Source of the DNA: Sphaerisporangium melleum
Lineage (GTDB): Bacteria > Actinomycetota > Actinomycetes > Streptosporangiales > Streptosporangiaceae
Assembly (NCBI RefSeq): GCF_014646695.1
Contig: NZ_BMNT01000003.1
Coordinates: 237,788-276,764, forward strand
DNA: 38,977 nucleotides
Direction of reading: 5' to 3'
Shown here: piece after piece, positions 15,819 to 24,170 of the stretch
Position numbering within the stretch: the stretch's first letter is position 1
How the letters are laid out: every line of letters starts with the position of its first letter
The notes under the pieces: generated by a model
What the model was told of the DNA's origin: nothing
Database searches by the model: none
What the model saw: only the letters and a program-made list of their open reading frames with translations
Position numbers and translations under genes: made by a program

Positions 15819-16727
15819 TCACCAGCCGACCGCCGTGCCGATCTCGCCGGCCAGCGCCGCGCCGATGTGCTCCAGCGAGGTGATCACTGCCCGCCCGCCG
15901 CCCTCGGCGAACCGCAGGGCCGCCTCCACCTTGGGGCCCATGCTCCCGCGCGCGAAATGGCCGTCGGCCTGCATCGCGCGCAGTTCGGCGACGGTGACGC
16001 GGCCGATCGGCCGGGCCAGTTCGGTTCCGTACCCCAGGACGGCGGCCGGCACGTCCGTCGCCACGACCAGCACGCTCGCCCGCACGGCGGAGGCGAGCAC
16101 GGCCGCGGCGGCGTCCTTGTCCACCACGGCCTCCACGCCGGTGAGCGAGCCGTCGGCCAGCCGGGCGACGGGCACGCCGCCACCCCCGGCCACCACGACG
16201 GTGTACCCGGCGTCCATGAGGGCGAGCGCGGCGGAGGCATCGATGATCTCCAGCGGCTCGGGCGAGGCCACGACCCGGCGGAACCCCCTGCCGGGGAAGG
16301 CGCGCCAGGTCTGGCCGAGACGCTCGAACCTGCGGGCCTCGGCCTCGCTGAAGTACCGGCCGATCGGCTTGACCGGGTCGGCGAACGCCGGATCGCCCAG
16401 GTCGACCAGGGTGCGGGTGACCACGACGGCCGCCGGGTGGCCGAGGGCGTTGAGGATCAGCACCCCGATGGTGGCCTGAGTCTGCGCCCCGCACCAGTCC
16501 AGCGGGACCGGCGGGACGACCTCGGCGGCGATCTGGTTCTTCAGCAGCAGGTTGCCCACCTGGGGACCGTTGCCGTGCGTCAGCACCACCTGGTGGCCCG
16601 CGCCGATCAGCGTGGCCACGTGCGTCATCGCGCGCTCGACGGCTCGCCGCTGGTCGTCCGGGGACGCGCTTCCGTCCGGCGCGGTCATCGCGTTGCCGCC
16701 AAGAGCGATCAGGACGCGTTCACCCAC
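15819..16727 (-). CDS. arcC: Carbamate kinase
   Basis: A 302-residue amino-acid-kinase-fold enzyme that transfers phosphate between carbamoyl phosphate and ADP. Typical segments are LIALGGNAM at the N-terminus, LTHGNGPQVGNLLLKN, VPLDWCGAQTQATIG, VVVAGGGGVPV and FARGSMGPKVEAA. The length is normal. The usual arginine deiminase partners (arcA, arcB) are absent. Instead it precedes a cyclic-imide hydrolase, so it more likely recovers ATP from carbamoyl phosphate made in pyrimidine, purine or triazine catabolism (inference). The GTG start has TAGCTT exactly six bases upstream and no Shine-Dalgarno sequence. Confidence 0.92.
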   Translation of the reverse strand: MGERVLIALGGNAMTAPDGSASPDDQRRAVERAMTHVATLIGAGHQVVLTHGNGPQVGNLLLKNQIAAEVVPPVPLDWCGAQTQATIGVLILNALGHPAAVVVTRTLVDLGDPAFADPVKPIGRYFSEAEARRFERLGQTWRAFPGRGFRRVVASPEPLEIIDASAALALMDAGYTVVVAGGGGVPVARLADGSLTGVEAVVDKDAAAAVLASAVRASVLVVATDVPAAVLGYGTELARPIGRVTVAELRAMQADGHFARGSMGPKVEAALRFAEGGGRAVITSLEHIGAALAGEIGTAVGW

Positions 16728-16733
16728 AGCCTG

Positions 16734-16739
16734 AAGCTA
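16734..16739 (-). promoter_or_regulatory. -10 hexamer of leaderless promoter for carbamate kinase gene
   Basis: TAGCTT on the minus strand, six bases before the GTG at 16727. It probably drives both carbamate kinase and the downstream amidohydrolase. The roughly 250 bases from here to 16991 show no other feature I can support. Confidence 0.5.
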
Positions 16740-16991
16740 TCCAGAGCGCCATGTCCTGCTCATTGGCCACATCTGCCCAGGAACGCCGCTTGGTTCGGAT
16801 GTATCCGCCCAATCCCTCGCACTCTCGGCCGTCATCACCGAGCACCTCCACGGCACGGTGGGCGACGTCAGGAAAGCCGTCCATAACCGGTACGGGACAC
16901 CGGTCCGGCGCTCCGTTCTACCGCGAAATGCCGACGTTTCGAGATGGTTCGGATAGCACCACGGCCGCGGCGTTCAGGGCAGAATCGGGGC

Positions 16992-17330
16992 GTGGAACCG
17001 CAGAAGCTAGAGCGCGACGAAGTCGCCGCGGCCATGGCCGCCCAACGCGAGCTCGGCCCGCAGTACGAGCTCGCCATCGCCGAGTCGCTGGTCGGCCGGG
17101 TCAACGCGGTGATCGACGCCAAGCTGGCGGCGAGCCCGGCCAAGCGCTCCGGGCCCGACTGGGCGCAGATGTCCCTGGGGCTCGGCTCCCTGGCGCTTTC
17201 GGTGCCGCTGGCGGCGGTCGTGACCAGGGACGGCTCTTCCACCGCGCCGTTGCTCCTGGTCTTCGGCCTCATCGCGTTCATCAACCTGGCCTACGCCCTG
17301 TCGAAGAGCGTCGCCCGCAAGAGGGACTGA
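16992..17330 (+). CDS. Small actinobacterial membrane protein
   Basis: A 112-residue protein of unknown function. The N-terminal half (LERDEVAAAMAAQRELGPQY) is a soluble charged helix resembling a common actinobacterial N-terminal segment. Two hydrophobic helices follow at about residues 60-78 and 84-103, and the C-terminus is basic (SKSVARKRD), predicting both ends in the cytoplasm. I chose the GTG at 16992; CAGAAT lies six bases before it, a weaker match to the leaderless pattern seen elsewhere here. It is convergent with the Doc-like toxin gene, with only 16 bases between stops and no strong terminator. No partner or pathway is evident. Confidence 0.65.
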   Translation: MEPQKLERDEVAAAMAAQRELGPQYELAIAESLVGRVNAVIDAKLAASPAKRSGPDWAQMSLGLGSLALSVPLAAVVTRDGSSTAPLLLVFGLIAFINLAYALSKSVARKRD

Positions 17331-17346
17331 CCCGCCCGGGCCGGGA

Positions 17347-17769
17347 TCAGACCCGTGCGACGAAACCCCACAGGACCCGGGCGATCTCGTCCACCTCCGC
17401 CAGCGCGCCCGCGGCGACCGCGGTGACCAGGGCGAGCACGCCGTCGTCGCCGGTGTCGACCTCGATGCCGTTCCAGGCGAGGAAGACCACCGTGCAGATC
17501 CAGGCGACCCGCCGGGCACCTCGTTCGAAGGGGTGGTGCCTGGCCAGCGAGTGCAGCAGCGCCGCGGCCTTGACCAGCAGGTGCGGGTAGGCCTCGTGGC
17601 CGAACATGGACGCCTGCGGGCGGCGGACGGCGGAGTCGAGCAGCCCCGCGTCACGCAGGGGCGGCGCGGCGCCCAGCGTGACGGCGGCGAGGTCGACCAC
17701 CTGCTCCGTGCTCAGATAGCTCGTCGCACGCGCCGCTCGCGGACGGCGCCAGGGCCGCCGGTCAGTCAC
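17347..17769 (-). CDS. Doc/Fic-like toxin with altered active-site motif
   Basis: A 140-residue Doc-type protein. Doc toxins phosphorylate EF-Tu or, in Fic relatives, AMPylate targets. The helix-motif region is recognisable: HAEAYPHLL-like helices are followed by ARHHPFERGARRVAW (residues 76-90). The consensus is HxFx(D/N)(G/A)NKR, so the catalytic His79 and the arginines are kept but the conserved Asn is replaced by Ala85. That could lower activity. The GTG start overlaps the antitoxin stop by eight bases (GTGACTGA), the usual layout with the antitoxin first. The extra Arg-rich N-terminus (residues 2-16) could be spurious if translation starts later. A standalone toxin of normal length otherwise. 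Confidence 0.7.
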   Translation of the reverse strand: MTDRRPWRRPRAARATSYLSTEQVVDLAAVTLGAAPPLRDAGLLDSAVRRPQASMFGHEAYPHLLVKAAALLHSLARHHPFERGARRVAWICTVVFLAWNGIEVDTGDDGVLALVTAVAAGALAEVDEIARVLWGFVARV

Positions 17770-17965
17770 CGAGCCGGTCGAGGACGCCCTGCCAGCGGTC
17801 CACCGCCGCGACACCGAGCCGGTGGACCTCCTCGTCGGCGTCGCGCCGCGCCAGGTACTCCTCGACGGCGGCGTCCACGACCTGCTGGACGCTCCGTCCC
17901 TCCTTCTCGGCGCGCCGGCGCAGCGCCTTGGTCTGCTCCTCGCTGAGACGAAGCGTCACTGCCAT
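17762..17965 (-). CDS. CopG/RHH-type antitoxin
   Basis: A 67-residue protein with a ribbon-helix-helix N-terminus: strand VTLRLSE, then helices TKALRRRAEKEG and SVQQVVDAAVEEYLARRDAD. RHH antitoxins dimerise on their operator and neutralise the toxin through the C-terminus. It precedes the Doc-like toxin and overlaps it by eight bases, so the two form one operon. The ATG at 17965 has a GGAGG only one base upstream. A GTG two codons later (17959) has the same GGAGG at an ideal seven-base spacing and may be the true start. The operon is probably self-repressed, but I found no clear palindrome in the 60 bases above it. Confidence 0.75.
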   Translation of the reverse strand: MAVTLRLSEEQTKALRRRAEKEGRSVQQVVDAAVEEYLARRDADEEVHRLGVAAVDRWQGVLDRLGD

Positions 17966-18027
17966 ACCTCCACGCGGTCGGCTTCCGCTCTCGACATGTC
18001 GCTCGGACACGGCGAGTGTATGGCCAT

Positions 18028-19221
<1,194 letters not shown>

Positions 19222-19228
19222 GCCGGCC

Positions 19229-19234
19229 AGCCTA
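19229..19234 (-). promoter_or_regulatory. -10 hexamer of leaderless promoter for aminotransferase gene
   Basis: TAGGCT on the minus strand, seven bases before the GTG at 19221; no Shine-Dalgarno sequence is present. Confidence 0.5.
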
Positions 19235-19440
19235 TCCGCCCGCCCCCTCCTTGCCCGCGTCCCCAGGCGATCACCACCCGCCCCTGTTCCATGCCTCGCG
19301 GCGAACCTCGTGATCGCCACGGCACACCCCCCCCCGGTCAGGCGGACCGGCCGGGCTCCACTGCCTCGACATATAGAGAAATAGATGGCCTCAAGCGGAA
19401 TTTCGTGCCATGAGGGGAGACGTCGACGATGGGGCGGCGA

Positions 19441-19446
19441 TAGCCT
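19441..19446 (+). promoter_or_regulatory. -10 hexamer of leaderless promoter for DUF418 gene
   Basis: TAGCCT, six bases, then GTG at 19453. No good -35 is visible. Confidence 0.5.
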
Positions 19447-19452
19447 CATGAG

Positions 19453-20463
19453 GTGATCGCGAGATCTGCCCGCGATGCGGAAGATCGCCAGGAACCGGCC
19501 CCCGCCCGGATCCGCGAACTGGACGCGCTGCGCGGCTTCGCGGTCTGCGGGATCACGCTGGTCAACGCCTGGCAGCACACCTCCGACGCGGTGCGGCGGA
19601 GCACGACCACCCCCACCGACTGGCTGGTCGAGAACCTCCTGCAGAGCCGCTTCTTCCCGATCTTCTCCTTCCTGTTCGGCGTGAGCTTCGTCCTGTTCCT
19701 GCGCTCGGCGGCCCGCCGGACGGCCCACCCGCGCCTCGTCCTGCTCCGGCGGCTCGCCGCGCTCGCCGCCTTGGGGCTGCTGCACCGGACGCTCAGCCCC
19801 GGCGAGGTGCTGCTCCCCTACGCCCTGACCGGCGCCATCGTCCTGCTCCCCGCCTCCTACCTGCGCCGCTGGATGGTGCTGGCCGCGGGGGTCGCCGCCG
19901 TGACCTGGGCGGTACTGGTCCACGCGGGCGGGGTGTGGCTGATCCCCGGCCTGTTCCTGCTCGGCATGGCGGTGATCGCGTACGCGCCGGGCCGGCGCGC
20001 GCTGACCGCGGCCTTCCTGATCAGCGCTCCGCTCGCCGTCGCGCTCGCCGCCGCCTGGGCGTACCTGTGGGTGCACCCGGAGACCTTCCGCTTCCCCTAC
20101 ACGGTCAGCGTCTACCCGCTGGCCGGCCTGGCCGGGGCGACCGCGTACTGCACCGGCCTGCTGCTGGCGCTGCCCCATCTGCCCTGGCTGTCGGCGGTGC
20201 TCGAACCGCTCGGCCGCATCGCCCTCACGGCCTACGTCACCGGCACGCTGATCACCCTGGCGGTGCTGCCGCTGCTGACCCGGGACGACACCCGGGCCGG
20301 CGTCCTCGTCGTCGCCGCGCTCGCCATCGCCGCGCTCACCGGCTTCGCCCGCTGGTGGACCGCCCGCTTCCGCTACGGCCCCCTGGAATGGGCCTGGCGA
20401 TGCGCCACCTGGTACCACCTCATCCCCAACCGCCGCCCCCCGGCCGGCGACACGCACGCCTGA
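19453..20463 (+). CDS. DUF418 family multi-spanning membrane protein
   Basis: A 336-residue integral membrane protein with about nine helices. It opens with the family signature RIRELDALRGFAVCGITLVN near residues 20-40, followed by FFPIFSFLFGVSFVLFLR, and ends with the DUF418 C-terminal pattern FRYGPLEWAWRCATWY near residues 305-325. DUF418 and related acyltransferase-3-like proteins are of unknown function; a role in envelope modification or transport is often proposed. GTG at 19453 is chosen because the TAGCCT hexamer ends six bases before it. The gene stands alone; the nitrilase-family gene starts 125 bases downstream from its own promoter. Confidence 0.85.
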   Translation: MIARSARDAEDRQEPAPARIRELDALRGFAVCGITLVNAWQHTSDAVRRSTTTPTDWLVENLLQSRFFPIFSFLFGVSFVLFLRSAARRTAHPRLVLLRRLAALAALGLLHRTLSPGEVLLPYALTGAIVLLPASYLRRWMVLAAGVAAVTWAVLVHAGGVWLIPGLFLLGMAVIAYAPGRRALTAAFLISAPLAVALAAAWAYLWVHPETFRFPYTVSVYPLAGLAGATAYCTGLLLALPHLPWLSAVLEPLGRIALTAYVTGTLITLAVLPLLTRDDTRAGVLVVAALAIAALTGFARWWTARFRYGPLEWAWRCATWYHLIPNRRPPAGDTHA

Positions 20464-20553
20464 TACGGCAGAGCGGAGGCGGTGCGACCAACGCTCGACC
20501 CTGTCGGCCGGCTCGGTACCCGCACCCGAGCGCCGAGCGTCGGCACGGGGATC

Positions 20554-20582
20554 TTCAGATGGAGGGCGGGCGCGTTTAGGCT
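20554..20582 (+). promoter_or_regulatory. Leaderless promoter for nitrilase-family gene
   Basis: TTCAGA (20554-20559), 17 bases, TAGGCT (20577-20582), six bases, then GTG at 20589. This is the best complete sigma-70-type promoter among the leaderless starts here. Confidence 0.6.
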
Positions 20583-20588
20583 GGAGCG

Positions 20589-21413
20589 GTGACGCGTATC
20601 GCTCTGTGCCAGATTCCGGTGTCCGGCGACCCGAAGACCAACCTGGAGCGGGTGCGCGACGCCCTCGGCCGGGCGGCGTCGGGCGGGGCGCGGGTCGCGG
20701 TGTTCCCCGAGGCGACGCTGACCCGGTTCGGCAAGGGGGTCACCGAGGCCGCCGAGCCGCTGGAGGGGCCTTTCGTGACGGCCGTCGCCGAGGCCGCGCG
20801 CGCCCACGAGATCGCCGTCGTCCTCGGCACCTTCACCCCCTCCGGGGACGGCCGGGTGCACAACACGGCCATCGCCCTCGACCGGCAGGGCCGGCTGCGC
20901 GCCGCCTACCGCAAGATCCACCTGTTCGACTCCTTCGGCGCGCGCGAGTCCGAGCTGGTCGCGCCCGGGGACGAGCCGGTGGTCGTGGAGCTGGAGGGCC
21001 TGCGCCTGGGCCTGATCACCTGCTACGACGTCCGTTTCCCCGAGCTGGCGCGGGCCCTGGTCGACCGCGGCGCGGAGGCGTTCGCGATCATCGCCGCCTG
21101 GGGCTCGGGCCCGCTGAAGGAAGAGCACTGGGCGACCCTGGTGCGGGCGAGGGCGCTGGAGAACACCATGTGGACGATCGCCGTCGGCCAGGCGCCCGAC
21201 CACGAGGCGAAGGACGGCTTCGGCGTGGGCAGGAGCATGCTGGTCGACCCGCTCGGCGTGGTGCGCGCCGACCTCGGCCCGGCGGGCGCCGTCCAGGTCG
21301 TCGAGGTCGACCCCGCCGAGACCGAGCGGGTGCGCGCCGTGCTGCCCTGCCTGGACCACCGGCGTCCAGATATTTATCGCGCCGTGCCGAACCCGGAGGT
21401 CGCCAGATCGTAA
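20589..21413 (+). CDS. Carbon-nitrogen hydrolase (nitrilase superfamily amidase)
   Basis: A 274-residue amidase. The Glu-Lys-Cys catalytic triad is clear: Glu41 (VAVFPEAT), Lys109 (YRKIHLFD) and Cys145 (LITCYDVRFPE). The motifs match the group containing omega-amidase Nit2 and deaminated glutathione amidase Nit1, but the natural substrate cannot be chosen here. It is cytoplasmic with no signal peptide. GTG at 20589 has a leaderless promoter. The stop codon lies within the -10 hexamer of the next gene, with 10 bases to its start, so read-through transcription into the sigma factor unit is likely. Confidence 0.9.
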   Translation: MTRIALCQIPVSGDPKTNLERVRDALGRAASGGARVAVFPEATLTRFGKGVTEAAEPLEGPFVTAVAEAARAHEIAVVLGTFTPSGDGRVHNTAIALDRQGRLRAAYRKIHLFDSFGARESELVAPGDEPVVVELEGLRLGLITCYDVRFPELARALVDRGAEAFAIIAAWGSGPLKEEHWATLVRARALENTMWTIAVGQAPDHEAKDGFGVGRSMLVDPLGVVRADLGPAGAVQVVEVDPAETERVRAVLPCLDHRRPDIYRAVPNPEVARS

Positions 21414-21416
21414 AAT
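21411..21416 (+). promoter_or_regulatory. -10 hexamer overlapping the nitrilase stop codon
   Basis: TAAAAT, whose first three bases are the nitrilase TAA stop. Seven bases later comes the GTG at 21424. The next gene can therefore be made from a leaderless transcript as well as by read-through. Confidence 0.45.
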
Positions 21417-21423
21417 GCGGGAT

Positions 21424-21882
21424 GTGAGCGAGCCGGCACCGAGTACGCAGATGCAAAAGGTCATCCCACCACGGCTGCTGGTGCCCTACCTCGCGGGCCA
21501 ACGCACGATCATCTCGGGATACGTCTACCGCGTGCAGGACTGCTCACGGCTGACCACGCCCGAGCTGCTGATCTCCGCGCTCGACCTGACCTTCGAGGGC
21601 TCCGAGCTCACCCCCTCGGTCCCCGAGCTGTACATCCTGCGGTGGCAGGTGCGCGACACCGACGCCTACGTCGTGCCCTACGGCCCGCACATGGGCGGAG
21701 ATTGGAACGATACGCCGCCGTTCGCCGGCAACGGTTTCACCACCTCGCGCCAGCATGTCGTCCCCCAGTTCCACACCGCGCCGATGCCCATCCCCGCCGG
21801 GGCGGAGATCCGTTATCTCGGCTCCCGGGGCGAGCGGCGGTTCGCCGAGTACGACGGGCTCACCTGGCGGCCGGCCGCATGA
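21424..21882 (+). CDS. Uncharacterised protein, first gene of the sigma-factor unit
   Basis: A 152-residue soluble protein that I do not recognise. It has no signal peptide, membrane segment or cysteine cluster. The body is mixed beta/alpha in look, with aromatic stretches (YIVYRVQD-like strands, MGGDWNDTPPFAGNGFTT) and a C-terminal YLGSRGERRFAEYDGLTW. I chose the GTG at 21424 (TAAAAT seven bases upstream); an ATG three codons earlier lies inside that hexamer. Its stop overlaps the next start by four bases (ATGA). Tight coupling with the next gene and the sigma factor suggests a shared role, perhaps in sensing or regulation, but nothing in the sequence shows this. Confidence 0.65.
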   Translation: MSEPAPSTQMQKVIPPRLLVPYLAGQRTIISGYVYRVQDCSRLTTPELLISALDLTFEGSELTPSVPELYILRWQVRDTDAYVVPYGPHMGGDWNDTPPFAGNGFTTSRQHVVPQFHTAPMPIPAGAEIRYLGSRGERRFAEYDGLTWRPAA

Positions 21883-22307
21883 GCGACATCGAACCCGTCG
21901 GTCTCGGCTTCATCGCCCACCACGGCGACCAGACCTACGCCGCCGCCCTGGGGCCGGGCCCCGACGACGTCGTCCTGTTCAGTGAGGAGCCCCGCGGGGG
22001 CTTCCAGCAGGTGGGCGGCTACTGGCGCCGGCGGGTCCGCCGCGACGACCTGCAGTGGCTGGTGCTGCTGCGCACGGTCGGCGCGTTCGGCGGCGAGCCC
22101 TGCGTGGTCCTGGACGAGGACGACGACGGCCTGCACATCGCCTACACCGGGCACAGCGGCCTGAAGGCCGAGGCGCTGGGCTACTGGATGGTCGACCACG
22201 GCGCGTACGAGGTCGTCGTCCCGCACGAGGAGGTCCACTCCATCCGGGTCGAACGCGTGCCGATCCCCTGTCAACCTACGCGCGGCGTGAGTGTCTCTGG
22301 TGTGTGA
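21879..22307 (+). CDS. Uncharacterised protein coupled to ECF sigma factor
   Basis: A 142-residue protein of unknown family. It is acidic in the middle (VLDEDDDGLHIAYTG) and looks like a beta-rich fold with repeated short strands and Trp/Tyr residues (GYWRRRVRRDDLQWLVLLRTVG). There is no signal peptide or transmembrane helix. The start overlaps the previous gene (ATGA) and the stop overlaps the sigma factor start (GTGA), so it is the middle of a strictly coupled set. The final 12 codons overlap a candidate ECF promoter. It may be a cytoplasmic partner of the sigma factor; that is inference from position only. Confidence 0.65.
   Translation: MSDIEPVGLGFIAHHGDQTYAAALGPGPDDVVLFSEEPRGGFQQVGGYWRRRVRRDDLQWLVLLRTVGAFGGEPCVVLDEDDDGLHIAYTGHSGLKAEALGYWMVDHGAYEVVVPHEEVHSIRVERVPIPCQPTRGVSVSGV
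22270..22296 (+). promoter_or_regulatory. Candidate ECF-type promoter for the sigma factor gene
   Basis: A TGTCAACC element (about 22270-22276) with the AAC typical of ECF -35 sites is followed, about 17 bases on, by GTCT (22294-22296), seven bases before the sigma GTG start. This would allow leaderless, autoregulated expression. It lies inside the end of the preceding gene. The TGTCAACC/GTC match is by eye. Confidence 0.35.
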
Positions 22308-22825
22308 CCGAAGCATCCGTCGTCTCGACCGGGCGACCGTCCTTCGCTGACCTGTTCGCCGCGCACTACGCGGCGATGGTCCGGCTGGCCGGCCTGCTCG
22401 GCGCGGACGATCCGGAGGACATCGCCCAAGAGGCCTTCGCCCGGCTGCACCAGAAGATGGGCCGCCTGCGCGAGGCCGACGCGGCCGTGCCCTACCTCCG
22501 TGCGATCGTCTGCAACCTGACCCGCAACCGGGTACGTCATCTCCGGCTCGCGCGCCTGCGCCGCTCCGAGGCGGGCGAGCCGGCCGTGACGCAGCACAGC
22601 GGCGAGCAGGCGTTCCTGGTCGCCGAGCGGCATCGCGATCTGCTCGCCGCCGTCGACCGTCTGCCACGGCGCCAGCGTGAGGCCCTGGTCCTGCGTTACT
22701 GGCTGGAGCTGTCCGAGCGCGAGATCGCCGACGCCATGGGGGTCACCCCCGGTTCCGTCAAGACCCACACGAGCCGTGCCCTCGGGGCCCTCGGGCGTTC
22801 CCTCCAGGAGAGCAGTGATGATTGA
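22304..22825 (+). CDS. ECF RNA polymerase sigma factor (SigE-like actinobacterial type)
   Basis: A 173-residue sigma factor with only regions 2 and 4. Region 2 covers about residues 14-82 (FAAHYAAMVRLAGLL, DPEDIAQEAFARLHQ, VPYLRAIVCNLTRNRVRH). Region 4 is about 112-163, with helix-turn-helix ELSEREIADAMGVTPGSVKTHTSRAL. It resembles the SigE family common in Streptomyces-like genomes. The GTG start overlaps the upstream stop by four bases. The stop overlaps the next ATG by eight (ATGATTGA), so the downstream membrane protein is coupled and is the likely regulator. A possible self-promoter sits just upstream. Longer open frame above 22304 is out of frame with the real neighbour and is not coding. 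Confidence 0.9.
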   Translation: MTEASVVSTGRPSFADLFAAHYAAMVRLAGLLGADDPEDIAQEAFARLHQKMGRLREADAAVPYLRAIVCNLTRNRVRHLRLARLRRSEAGEPAVTQHSGEQAFLVAERHRDLLAAVDRLPRRQREALVLRYWLELSEREIADAMGVTPGSVKTHTSRALGALGRSLQESSDD

Positions 22826-24059
22826 GGACGACCTGCGCGAGGCCCTGCGCGCCCGCGCGCGCTCCTACGAGACCGACCCGCACGCGTGGGCGGAGGTCCA
22901 GCGCCGTGTGACCCGGGCCAGGCGGGTCCGGTGGGCCGCGCTGGCCGCCGTCCCGCTCTGTGCGGCCGCCCTGGTGGCGGGCGTGCCCCTCGTCCTGTCC
23001 CATTCAGGGCCCGACACCGCCACCACGACGCGCCGCACCCCGCCCGCCTCCCTCCCGCTCCCGGACCCATCCGGACGCTGGGACGCCTACGCCGCGCAGG
23101 TGGCCAAGAACCCGCCGGTGGGCGGGACACTGGCGATCGTGGACCCGTCGAACGGCCGGCCGATACGCCTGTGGTTCACCGATCCGTCACCGCGGCAGGG
23201 CACCGGCGAGCCGCGGTACATCAAACTGTGCGCGGCCACCCAGTACGCGCTGCACGGCGCCAGCGTCGCCGGCTGCCCGGTGGCGGTGGACCCGGTCCAT
23301 GACGGGAACCACGCCTGGTACGCCGGCTCGACGAGTGAGGAGTGGCCGAACACCGGCACCCTCATCTCCTACGGCATGGCTCTCCCGGGGGTGGCCGACG
23401 TCGCGGCGGTCGGCCGAGACGGTTCCCGTCTGCCCGGCCTCATCTACCGCCCGAAGGGGGCGCCGGCCGCGGTATGGACGGTGACGTACCCGGCGGGGGC
23501 AGGGGTCGGCGTGTTCGAGTTCACCGGCTCGGACGGCCGGGTCGTTCAGCGGGTGACGCCCGACCGGGCCCCGGACTCCTTGACGAGCGCCCCTGCCGAG
23601 CGGCCCGACGCGAAACCCGCCGGCGGGCTGGTGGCACGCCTGCACGAGGACGGGACCCTGCTCTGGCTGCACGACGGGGAGGTCATCGGTGCGACCGTCC
23701 TGACCCCCGGCCGGCCGATCGAGGATCTGCTGACCGGCGAGCGCCCGGCGGACTGGCGGTTCGCCCAGGGCTTCTGGTTCGGCCTGGCCAAGGCCGGGAC
23801 GGCCAAGGCGGAGGTGCGGTACCGCGACGGGCGCGTCGTCTCGGCGCGGGCGGTCCCCGACCCCTGGAAACGAGGGTTCACCCTGTTCGCGGCGCCCGCC
23901 GAGCATGAAGGGGACGTCTTCGCCGAGGGATACACCATCACGCTGTACAACGCGCACGGCCGACGGATCGGCCGGGTCGAGCAGGCCCCGAACCCGCCGT
24001 TCTGGGCCGACATCCCCCTCTCGACCCCCGACCCCGCGGTACGACCGTCCCCGCGCTAG
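22818..24059 (+). CDS. Membrane-anchored protein, candidate anti-sigma factor
   Basis: A 413-residue protein. The first 38 residues are charged and cytoplasmic (MIEDDLREALRARARSYE...), one transmembrane helix spans residues 39-60, and about 350 residues lie outside the membrane. The N-terminal segment lacks the HxxxCxxC zinc motif of ZAS anti-sigma factors. The position directly after a sigma factor, with eight bases overlap and AGGAG upstream, and the topology still fit a sigma regulator. In many actinobacterial SigE-like pairs the second gene has this plan. The outer domain shows no motif I know. It is convergent with the carboxyltransferase, with a hairpin between them. Confidence 0.75.
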   Translation: MIEDDLREALRARARSYETDPHAWAEVQRRVTRARRVRWAALAAVPLCAAALVAGVPLVLSHSGPDTATTTRRTPPASLPLPDPSGRWDAYAAQVAKNPPVGGTLAIVDPSNGRPIRLWFTDPSPRQGTGEPRYIKLCAATQYALHGASVAGCPVAVDPVHDGNHAWYAGSTSEEWPNTGTLISYGMALPGVADVAAVGRDGSRLPGLIYRPKGAPAAVWTVTYPAGAGVGVFEFTGSDGRVVQRVTPDRAPDSLTSAPAERPDAKPAGGLVARLHEDGTLLWLHDGEVIGATVLTPGRPIEDLLTGERPADWRFAQGFWFGLAKAGTAKAEVRYRDGRVVSARAVPDPWKRGFTLFAAPAEHEGDVFAEGYTITLYNAHGRRIGRVEQAPNPPFWADIPLSTPDPAVRPSPR

Positions 24060-24144
24060 ATGTCCTGAGCGCGGCGGCCCGAGTCCGGAGCGCCACGGAA
24101 CCGTTCCGCCCGCGTCCCGCCCTCCGGCACGCCCGTCCCGTACC

Positions 24145-24161
24145 GAGCGGGTGGCCCGCTC
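24145..24161. terminator. Short hairpin between convergent genes
   Basis: GAGCGGG (24145-24151) pairs with CCCGCTC (24155-24161) around TGG, 85 bases after the membrane protein stop and nine bases before the end of the carboxyltransferase gene on the other strand. Confidence 0.45.
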
Positions 24162-24170
24162 TCTGGCGGG

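Noticed and set aside
14484-16886. 800-codon plus-strand open frame
   Set aside because: Antisense shadow of the amidohydrolase and carbamate kinase genes; no domain resemblance.
19327-19337. C9 tract as a phase-variable switch
   Set aside because: It lies in non-coding DNA about 100 bases from both promoters, so a length change would alter no reading frame.
19222-20457. Upstream extension of the aminotransferase frame
   Set aside because: Antisense to the DUF418 gene; the family start and leaderless -10 at 19229 fix the true N-terminus.
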